Positions 57,061 to 64,000 of a stretch of DNA of 64,000 nucleotides are shown in pieces. The position numbers and the translations under genes are program-made. The notes beneath the pieces were generated by a model. The model saw nothing but the letters and a program-made list of their open reading frames with translations. It ran no database searches and was not told the origin of the DNA. Source of the stretch: an uncultured Bacteroidales bacterium (GTDB lineage: Bacteria > Bacteroidota > Bacteroidia > Bacteroidales > UBA932); contig CAMJBH010000003.1 of the NCBI GenBank assembly GCA_946403855.1, forward strand, positions 62,001 to 126,000, in the 5' to 3' direction. Every line of letters begins with the position of its first letter. Position 1 is the stretch's first letter.

Positions 57061-57527
57061 TACTGGATGGTCTTCAGGTCCTTTTTCAGAATCATTTTAG
57101 GGTCCATCATGGACACCTTCTCAAAAAGGCGTATCCGATTCCCGAGGGAAAGATACACTTTATCTTCATGCTTTCCCTTACGCCACCATTTATAGAACCC
57201 GACAGGATCGTTCTCGTAAGGGATCTTGGCCACGATACCCGTACTGTAGCCCGGATAGTCTATAATAAGCTGAAGGCCCATAAAGCGCTTGTAATACTCA
57301 GGATCGGCCCTGCGAAGCTTACTAACCAAGGGATTGAGAACCTCGAAATTATCTACCTGTAACACCTTGTCTTTCACTATCATACGATGAATTCTCACAG
57401 GATCCGCATTGAGCCAGGCCCCCATCTTCATGGTAATGGGGCCCTCTTCCGTGTCGAGGGTAAGGCTGTCCGTCGAATAATAAATTTTCGAGGAGTCGAG
57501 AGGGAACAGTTCTTCAGCGGCCATCAA
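57060..57527 (-). CDS. Hypothetical protein
   Basis: 155-aa ORF abutting lplA start on the same strand; no family recognised. Confidence 0.6.
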   Translation of the reverse strand: MMAAEELFPLDSSKIYYSTDSLTLDTEEGPITMKMGAWLNADPVRIHRMIVKDKVLQVDNFEVLNPLVSKLRRADPEYYKRFMGLQLIIDYPGYSTGIVAKIPYENDPVGFYKWWRKGKHEDKVYLSLGNRIRLFEKVSMMDPKMILKKDLKTIQ

Positions 57528-57575
57528 AAAATCATCAATAGAGGTGTATCAGTTGGCAAATTTAAGAAATTTTTT

Positions 57576-57583
57576 TAGATTTG
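57576..57583 (+). promoter_or_regulatory. Putative -7 element TAGATTTG
   Basis: TAnnTTTG match 8 nt before ATG 57592 (near-leaderless). Confidence 0.4.
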
Positions 57584-57591
57584 AACAGGTT

Positions 57592-58239
57592 ATGAACAAC
57601 ATTCTGAATTTTAGCGGCGTTTTTAACGATGAAAACTGGCTCCCCGAGGGGCTGTCATATTTCGATTTCCGCACCCTTGAAGGATGCAGCTGCTACTGCA
57701 GTCCAGAATCGGAAAGCATTATCAGAAAGGCAGTTACCGAATGCGGCAAAGCCGGCGTCTGTTGGATAGACACCGGCGATTACCACTACATAAGCCTGTT
57801 CCGCATCGAACTTCTCAAAGAGCCGTTCCTTCTCGCACTGTTCGACAATCACCCGGACGATGAACCGGATTCCCTGTCGAGCGGGCTGCTCAGTTGCGGG
57901 AACTGGGTCAAACAAGCCCGCGAGCGCATCTCGCTGATGAAAGGAGACTACCGCAACTCCGATTCCCTGCCAGGAACGCTGCCGGTATTCCTGTCAATAG
58001 ACCTGGACGTTCTTTCCAGAGATTTCGCAAGAACCGACTGGACACATGGGAACATGTCCGTGACCACCCTGCTTTCGAGCATAGACAAGATCAGGGAAAC
58101 TCACCCCATCGCCGGCGTCGATATATGCGGAGGGCTTACGGTCGCCAAAGGTGCCAGGGCAGAAGACCTCAGCATCAATGCCGGTACCCGGTCGCTGCTA
58201 TATTCTTACTTCCAAAGCCATCCACCCGTGTCAGGATAG
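57592..58239 (+). CDS. Arginase/agmatinase/formimidoylglutamase (ureohydrolase) family protein
   Basis: ALFDNHPDDEPD, LPVFLSIDLDVLSRDFARTDW, HPIAGVDICGG: ureohydrolase metal-ligand motifs. Confidence 0.8.
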   Translation: MNNILNFSGVFNDENWLPEGLSYFDFRTLEGCSCYCSPESESIIRKAVTECGKAGVCWIDTGDYHYISLFRIELLKEPFLLALFDNHPDDEPDSLSSGLLSCGNWVKQARERISLMKGDYRNSDSLPGTLPVFLSIDLDVLSRDFARTDWTHGNMSVTTLLSSIDKIRETHPIAGVDICGGLTVAKGARAEDLSINAGTRSLLYSYFQSHPPVSG

Positions 58240-60896
58240 AGCGCACCGTACTTCCAAATCACCAGATCATAGCCGGCGCCATACTCTTCGGGCACATGAT
58301 ATGAGTTATTCCCAGGAACGTCAAACGCGCCCAGCGATGATGTAAGGTCGATAAAGCCGAATCCGGGAGAAGATGTCTGCGTCAGGTATTCCCTGCTGTA
58401 ACCATATACGGTATAAAGCCTGGAGTACATACCTTTCAGCCGTTTTCCGCTTTCTGAAATGCCGCCGACGGCATTCTCTTCCAGATAGCGGAGCCTTCCG
58501 TCATCCAGCCTGGGGAAAGCCCATTCAACGCTCACATCGCAGCCTCCAGCGCCATTGTCTGCAGCAACTCCTCCTACGGCCAGATTCACCGTAAAGTCAA
58601 CTGAATAACGATAGTCCGACACAAATACTTCACCGGAATGGCGGTTGCGCATGGCCGGCGCAAAGGTGAAATAATGTTCAGGCATAGCTGTCTCAACATT
58701 ATCCGAATAAAGTATAGTCATCTCGACCGTATTATTGTCGGGATAGGAGAAACTGTACTTATTCTCCGAAGAGAAAGGATATACTCCCCTGGCGCTGGAA
58801 TAGTCATTGCCCCTGAGCACCATCCCGTCCAAGCGGAAAGAGTATTTCTCGTCATGGGTGCTTTGCCGGTACCATCTAGCCAGGGCCCAGCTGCTGCGTT
58901 CGCCAAGATGGCGGGACCCGCTGAAAGGCTCAGAAGTATAGAGTTCAGCCGTCGCCGGCAATACTCCGCACTCTCGGTCGTTCGGATATGCCGTCAATCG
59001 TTCCAGGCCTATCTGGCCTGAAGCAAAATCGTAGTTCTCGCTGATTGAGAGCCCACCGTAACTGAGTTTGGACAAATAAAATCCAAAACAGGTGTGCGTA
59101 TCTTCAAGATTAATACATGAAACGGCAGGATTCCCTCCGGAAGTTGCGGGACGCCAGCCACGGCCGTACATTCCCCTTTCCATGTACCTTTCTATCGATA
59201 CATCAAGCAATTCTTCATACAGTTCGGGCACAAAATCACTGTAAGCAAGCAGCCTGCCGTCCGTTCGGTAATAATATGGACCGCAATCGATGACACTGCC
59301 GTCTATAGGAAGGAATATTTTCTCGGAATCGAACCTGAGCAACGGTGCGACAGCCAGGAAAGGTATCCGGACGGCTTCGGTTCCGTCCACCTTGACACAA
59401 AGTTCATCCTCTCCCAGAGCCACTGCATCTACGTACCATTGCTGTCCGCCGGGATGGCTCACATCTGCCGCCCCGGTGGTCCCGCTTACCGTCACGCGGC
59501 CCTCGGGATACTTCCCCGTCCTACGGTCCAGGATCACAAGTTCCGCCCTCTGAGCCAGATACAGGACTCCCCCGCCCACGGCCCATGACGTTTCATAGTT
59601 TCCGGAAACAGGGCTTTTTACCGACAGCTCATGGCTTGTTGCCAATGCTCCGTCCCATGTCAGGGCATCGATCCGGAGAGAGGCGCCTTCCGGCGCTCCG
59701 TCGTGGATGCTGACCCCGAAAGTTTTGCCATCTGCGCCGGAGCTTACCGAAAAGCACATCAGGTCGCCGCTGAACGCATACGAATAATCTCCCGAAGCAT
59801 GGCTCAGATTGGTCACAAGTTCCACGGTCTCGTTCTCGCCGGGGCTTAGAGAGGCAGACTCTGGAACAAATTTCAGCACCCTCGAGTCCTGCAGGCGCCC
59901 GTCGATTTTCCAATCCGTCCGCAGGCAGCCTTCGTCAGTAAAGGTCAATTCGATGTAGTATTGGCCATTGCGCACGATATCAAAGTTCGCCGTGGCGTCC
60001 CGGCCCAGAAACAGCCGGGCCGTCAGAGATTCGCTTCGCACCGTGCCTGAGCTCCCCTCGTAAGTGCCGGTCAGTTCAAAATATGTGCAGTTATCCGGGT
60101 TGTATCCGGCAGAGCGCACTTTCTCCGGAACTTTGGAATCCGGATCGATATTGCCGGCCAGAATATCGCCCTGCAGATTTTCTAGCAAATAAAAATAGCT
60201 TGAATAAGTCCCGTCCGACGAGTTTATCCGCACAAGGTCACTCTCGGAGGCCATATCCCCCGCACAGGTAACTCCAGCGGCTTTGCCCTCCGAGAAGAAG
60301 GGGCAGATGGTATTCATCTGACGCACCGACATAGATGTAAACCTAATTTTGCCGTGCTTGAGCCGGGAAGTATTTATGGTGAAGTTGACCTTGGCGACAA
60401 GCCTTACCATAGGTATTTCCACCCGTGTGGTAGTGGGAGTTATGCACACGCGGCTGCGGCCCGACATCGGAAGGCCTTGACTGTTCCACTCAGATATTCC
60501 GTTCGTGCTGTACTCCAATTGAGATATGGCCGCAGAGAGGCTTGTGGGCAGTTTGCCGGGTATTGCATTGGCAACCGCCAGCACCTCATATGTTTTTCCG
60601 GCCTGGAGTTCAACCGTGCAGCGGCCGGTGCTTACGCCCGATCCGGAATAGCTCAGGTTGCGGGTCAAACCGTCCTGCAATTCACCATCCATGTAAAAAA
60701 ACACCACCGCGCTGCGGATTCCGTCTTCCGAAGCCGTGACGCTGCTTCTGGTATCCACGGCTGGCAGCCCGTCCCCCGACAACATTATACTGACATCCTG
60801 GAGGATCGGAGTCCCGGCCGGTTCGGGCAGTTCAGGGCCCCGAAGGCAAGAAACAGCAATCAGCAGCAGCGCAGACAATATTTGTACACGTCTCAT
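58206..60896 (-). CDS. Large DUF4906-like lipoprotein of fimbrial locus
   Basis: 896 aa, lipobox IAVSCLRG; TRSSVTASEDGIRSAVVFFYMDG; RLVAKVNFTIN; follows fimbrial subunit genes. Confidence 0.7.
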   Translation of the reverse strand: MRRVQILSALLLIAVSCLRGPELPEPAGTPILQDVSIMLSGDGLPAVDTRSSVTASEDGIRSAVVFFYMDGELQDGLTRNLSYSGSGVSTGRCTVELQAGKTYEVLAVANAIPGKLPTSLSAAISQLEYSTNGISEWNSQGLPMSGRSRVCITPTTTRVEIPMVRLVAKVNFTINTSRLKHGKIRFTSMSVRQMNTICPFFSEGKAAGVTCAGDMASESDLVRINSSDGTYSSYFYLLENLQGDILAGNIDPDSKVPEKVRSAGYNPDNCTYFELTGTYEGSSGTVRSESLTARLFLGRDATANFDIVRNGQYYIELTFTDEGCLRTDWKIDGRLQDSRVLKFVPESASLSPGENETVELVTNLSHASGDYSYAFSGDLMCFSVSSGADGKTFGVSIHDGAPEGASLRIDALTWDGALATSHELSVKSPVSGNYETSWAVGGGVLYLAQRAELVILDRRTGKYPEGRVTVSGTTGAADVSHPGGQQWYVDAVALGEDELCVKVDGTEAVRIPFLAVAPLLRFDSEKIFLPIDGSVIDCGPYYYRTDGRLLAYSDFVPELYEELLDVSIERYMERGMYGRGWRPATSGGNPAVSCINLEDTHTCFGFYLSKLSYGGLSISENYDFASGQIGLERLTAYPNDRECGVLPATAELYTSEPFSGSRHLGERSSWALARWYRQSTHDEKYSFRLDGMVLRGNDYSSARGVYPFSSENKYSFSYPDNNTVEMTILYSDNVETAMPEHYFTFAPAMRNRHSGEVFVSDYRYSVDFTVNLAVGGVAADNGAGGCDVSVEWAFPRLDDGRLRYLEENAVGGISESGKRLKGMYSRLYTVYGYSREYLTQTSSPGFGFIDLTSSLGAFDVPGNNSYHVPEEYGAGYDLVIWKYGALYPDTGGWLWK

Positions 60897-60902
60897 TTGT
60901 AT

Positions 60903-61676
60903 TCAATAATTGATTAGTTCATAGTTTTCTGTCTCCCAATCGGCCACTGTGATCAAGGCTCGCGACGAAGACAAATCGACAGTGAGAGCGATATCCAGCA
61001 GGTCAAGGTCATCGTACCGGTAGCCCGATTCCGCTATCATACGGCCTATCTCCACCATCATCGCCGGCTTGCCTGGTTGGAAAATATTCAATGACAATGC
61101 ATCGTCTATTTGTCTCGGGAGCCTTATACAGTATTCAGGGCAGGTTTCATCAACTATCGGAGAGCACGAGAATACACCTGGCACGGGAGACTGGTCGGTC
61201 AGGTCGTACCCGCATACCGGTCCCGTGACCGAGGCCTCGGCACCTTCGGGCATTCCGATAACGGTAAGGAACAAGCGGACAAAGTTTTTGTGCGGAGCTA
61301 CCAGACACTCGTATCTCTCTCCGCTCAGCGTGGCATATTCTCCGCAGCTATACACTTCGTCGCACTGGTTTTCGTACATAATGTCCAACAATCGCCCGTC
61401 CTTGGCATTCATATCGGTGATGCCTGAGAATACAGTCACTAGGGAGGGCTTGCGCGGGACGGTCATTGAGCACCGCCCCGCTTCAAAGTCCTCTCGGCTC
61501 AACATTCCCTGCTTCACCACAGAGCCCTCCTGGACGACGCTTACAAGCACGCTTCCTTCTGTCTTAAGAACATCCTCGGAGCGGACCACCAGCTCACACG
61601 GGCATACTGACCGGTCCTCTTTGACACTGCAAGCCAAAGGGAGAAGGGCGGCAATGAAACAGAAGAACTTACGCAT
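60903..61676 (-). CDS. FimB/Mfa2-family fimbrial anchoring lipoprotein
   Basis: Lipobox LPLACSVKEDRSVCPCELVV, typical FimB/Mfa2 start; C-terminal DLSSSRALITVADWETENYELINY. Confidence 0.82.
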   Translation of the reverse strand: MRKFFCFIAALLPLACSVKEDRSVCPCELVVRSEDVLKTEGSVLVSVVQEGSVVKQGMLSREDFEAGRCSMTVPRKPSLVTVFSGITDMNAKDGRLLDIMYENQCDEVYSCGEYATLSGERYECLVAPHKNFVRLFLTVIGMPEGAEASVTGPVCGYDLTDQSPVPGVFSCSPIVDETCPEYCIRLPRQIDDALSLNIFQPGKPAMMVEIGRMIAESGYRYDDLDLLDIALTVDLSSSRALITVADWETENYELINY

Positions 61677-61678
61677 AG

Positions 61679-62725
61679 CTATTTGTATTCTTCGGTGTAT
61701 GAAGCGTCATCTTCCCATTCCGACACCTTTATATCGACAGTGAAGCTGATCGTCGATGATACCTCAGTATGCGGATCATCCGCAGAAGTGGAGCCGGGCT
61801 TTTTCAGGGTGAGCAGGCTTATATGATAGACCTTGTTGCGCACAAGGGGCTTGGAAGCGTCTTGGGGCAGGGATACAGGATAGTAGCATGTTCTTCCGCC
61901 ATAATCACATTCCAGAACCAGGCGGGTGCGCCTAGGAGTCCATGAGCCGCCATAGGTCGGATCCGTGCAATTATTCGGGAAGGCATAGAAAGAATGGGTT
62001 GTGGTGTAGCTTCCTCCTTCAGGCAGATCTATACTCAGCCCGTCATCTACAGTCATGGCCTTCACAGCAGGTGCAAGATCGATAGGAATCACACCCAACT
62101 TGTTGTACCATATATTCGACTGCTCGCCTTCGCATCCGATGCTGCACTTTCCGACCACATTGCTCAAATATATCTTTTTGATAGTGAGCGGAATGCCGGC
62201 ATAAGCTGTATTGGAGAAATCTCTTTTTATTCCGTCGATAACAACCTTACACGCCAAATGTTTGAGTTTAAGCTCCAGCGTTGCATCATCCAGGCTCACG
62301 GTCTTCTCCGCGGAAGCGCTCATAGTGAGTTTATTGATGGTATTGCTATCGAATTCGATTATGCGCGAACTCAAGTCGGCCGCAGTAGGAATAGACGATT
62401 CGCTGATCTTGGACAGCAGGTTTGCCACGGCCCACACAGTTTTCTTTCCGGGCAGCACATCGAGAGTCAGTTTTGTTGTGTTGGTGACCAGATTAGTCGA
62501 TTTTTCCAGCTTTCCGTCCTCGTTAAACACGACGACCTGCACGTTATAGATGTTTTTGTCTTCGTCGCCGGAGACAATGGCCCTGGTGCTTACGCTGCCC
62601 ACGCTCACGGTAAGCGGCACAGTGGCCGGAGCCGGTGTCTCTACGTAGATGTCTATATCTTTGGTACATGACAATGCAGCCATAGCCATGACGGCTGCTG
62701 AAAGAATATGGTAAATGTTTTTCAT
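61679..62725 (-). CDS. FimA/Mfa1-like (type V pilin) fimbrial subunit lipoprotein
   Basis: Lipobox ALSCTKDIDIY; STRAIVSGDEDKNIYNVQVVVFNEDGKLE...VLPGKKTVWAVANL. Confidence 0.75.
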   Translation of the reverse strand: MKNIYHILSAAVMAMAALSCTKDIDIYVETPAPATVPLTVSVGSVSTRAIVSGDEDKNIYNVQVVVFNEDGKLEKSTNLVTNTTKLTLDVLPGKKTVWAVANLLSKISESSIPTAADLSSRIIEFDSNTINKLTMSASAEKTVSLDDATLELKLKHLACKVVIDGIKRDFSNTAYAGIPLTIKKIYLSNVVGKCSIGCEGEQSNIWYNKLGVIPIDLAPAVKAMTVDDGLSIDLPEGGSYTTTHSFYAFPNNCTDPTYGGSWTPRRTRLVLECDYGGRTCYYPVSLPQDASKPLVRNKVYHISLLTLKKPGSTSADDPHTEVSSTISFTVDIKVSEWEDDASYTEEYK

Positions 62726-62737
62726 AGTGCGTTCCTC

Positions 62738-63085
62738 CTACATTTCATATTGAACTTCTGTATCCGAAGGCAGCATGGTAAGACGTGAACATATCACATC
62801 TACAGCCGTCCTCTCCACTCCGTCGATGCCGGTATAGCGCTGAACCTGGAGCCTGCCGAACACATGCGCCGCACGCCCTTTTTCGATTTTCTCCAGATCC
62901 TGCACGTTTTTGCCTTCAAAGGCTGTAACATTGTGCCATTGGGTCTCGATGACAGGAGCCCCTTCCTTGTTTTTGTAGGCCCTGTTCGTTACCAATGTGA
63001 ACTTTGCCATCTGCTTCTCGTTGATATGCTGGAAGCGGACACTTCCAACAATACCAAGCAGCTCGATCTTGTTGATTTGTTCCAT
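62738..63085 (-). CDS. ssb: Short single-stranded DNA-binding protein
   Basis: MEQINKIELLGIVGSVRFQHINEKQMAKFTLVTNRAYKNKEGAPVIETQWHNVTAFEGKN...; 115 aa, no acidic C-terminal tip. Confidence 0.9.
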   Translation of the reverse strand: MEQINKIELLGIVGSVRFQHINEKQMAKFTLVTNRAYKNKEGAPVIETQWHNVTAFEGKNVQDLEKIEKGRAAHVFGRLQVQRYTGIDGVERTAVDVICSRLTMLPSDTEVQYEM

Positions 63086-63375
63086 AAGTTTTTCATAATT
63101 TGATTTAACATTCGGACATCCCGGCAGCTCTTTGCGCCATCGGCCCGATTGCAAAGGAAGCGCATTTATTTGTACTGTACGCCTGCAGGGCCCTCCCTGG
63201 GCACATATTTTTACGATTTTTTAAGAATCCATGTCCCATTTAAAGAAATGTGCGCCTGATTCTTTAATCGAAAGAATTATTCATTATATAAACATCCGCA
63301 AAATGTGATTTACGATTTTTTAGTTTCCTTGCCGGGCTCATTTCATAGTGCGATATTTGGGCAAAATGGAAGACC

Positions 63376-63741
63376 ATGTATAAAATTACTGACGATCCCG
63401 AAATACATTGTCTGGAGTGCGGCGGTCCCATCTACGGGCGCCCGGACAAAAAGTTTTGCTCTCCATGCTGCAAAAACAAGTACCACGGGCACCTTCGCCA
63501 TGCCCGCGAAAAAGTTCGATCCAAAGAAATGGACATACTGGTGCAAAACTATTCCATTCTGGAAACGGCCCTATGCCTCAACGGAGGGCACGGGTCTATT
63601 GCAGCAATGGAGAGAATGGGCTTCAGACCGGAATATGTGACCCAGGTCATAAAAAAAGGAAAGCACCTGGAATACAGGTGCTTCGACTTCGCTTACAGTA
63701 TCTGCGGAGACAAGATCTCAGGCCTCAGAAAGCTCGGCTGA
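63376..63741 (+). CDS. Small Zn-ribbon-type protein
   Basis: IHCLECGGPIYGRPDKKFCSPCCKNKYHGHLRHAR: CxxC...CxxC motif; 121 aa. Confidence 0.65.
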   Translation: MYKITDDPEIHCLECGGPIYGRPDKKFCSPCCKNKYHGHLRHAREKVRSKEMDILVQNYSILETALCLNGGHGSIAAMERMGFRPEYVTQVIKKGKHLEYRCFDFAYSICGDKISGLRKLG

Positions 63742-64000
63742 TTCAGTGCCGAGAAGCGCATCAAAGTCGGCTTCGGAAATCATTTTGCACGTACCGTTGA
63801 TTTCTGCGCCCATCTCTACCTGAATCTTCTTGACATGCAAGTCTCCATGAACGGATGAGGTAGCTTTAAGTGAAAGGACATCGCGCACAAATATCTCGCC
63901 CTCCACTTTTCCCCAAAGGTCAAGGTCAGAGCAAAGGATAGTTCCTTTGATCTCGGCGTTCTCGCCCACAACAACCCGGCCTTCGGAATAAAGCCTGCCC
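63718..64000 (-). CDS. Bactofilin (polymer-forming cytoskeletal protein), partial at window edge
   Basis: ...GRLYSEGRVVVGENAEIKGTILCSDLDLWGKVEGEIFVRDVLSLKATSSVHGDLHVKKIQVEMGAEINGTC: bactofilin repeats; frame open to 64000. Confidence 0.85.
   Translation of the reverse strand, partial: GRLYSEGRVVVGENAEIKGTILCSDLDLWGKVEGEIFVRDVLSLKATSSVHGDLHVKKIQVEMGAEINGTCKMISEADFDALLGTESAELSEA

Noticed and set aside
63180-63375. Invertible (phase-variable) promoter upstream of the fimbrial operon
   Set aside because: Only a 7-bp inverted repeat with a 5-nt loop and short direct repeats; no recombinase in the window.
1-64000. CRISPR array, prophage, transposase, tRNA or rRNA genes
   Set aside because: No regularly spaced repeats, phage genes, transposase motifs or T-loop-like GGTTCGAATCC signals found by reading.

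Overview
This 64 kb window looks like Bacteroidales chromosome (SusC/SusD pair, BACON and fimbrillin-like lipoproteins, repeated TAnnTTTG -7 promoter motifs). I saw no rRNA, tRNA, CRISPR array or transposase. Main blocks: (i) queF and a queuosine-precursor transporter, a thioesterase, a heterodimeric ABC exporter and a nicotinamidase-like gene (about 0.2-6 kb). (ii) A pectin/galacturonate utilisation locus of about 30 kb (about 8.1-39.3 kb): LacI-type regulator, GH28, CE12-CE8, GH105, two PL1-type lyases, SusC/SusD/SusE-like, uxaC, uxaA, uxaB, exuT-like MFS, DUF4861-like, kduD, kduI, kdgK, eda. (iii) A histidine-degradation operon (fused FTCD, hutU, hutH, hutI; 41.4-48.0 kb). (iv) A glycine-cleavage operon with split gcvP plus lplA (50-57 kb). 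(v) A type-V-pilus-like/fimbrial lipoprotein operon headed by a short ssb (58-63 kb). The most unusual signals are: (a) a palindromic element sharing an identical 22-nt core, embedded in frame in two unrelated enzyme genes (uxaA and hutI) but read in different frames, resembling the protein-invading palindromic elements of Rickettsia; a possible intergenic relative is a 33-bp perfect hairpin at 39.3 kb. (b) Three small ORFs (43-51 aa, absent from the supplied ORF track) with a shared Y-x-A-P / C-terminal aromatic pattern, each directly upstream of a fimbrillin-like lipoprotein gene, one with an ATGA overlap. (c) Other long perfect intergenic hairpins with unrelated arms. (d) Tandem 15-bp operator-like repeats at the pectin locus. 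(e) A dispersed TGTCATTCTGAAC... repeat whose last base directly precedes the ATG of uxaA and of eda. All family assignments come from reading the sequences; no database search was run.
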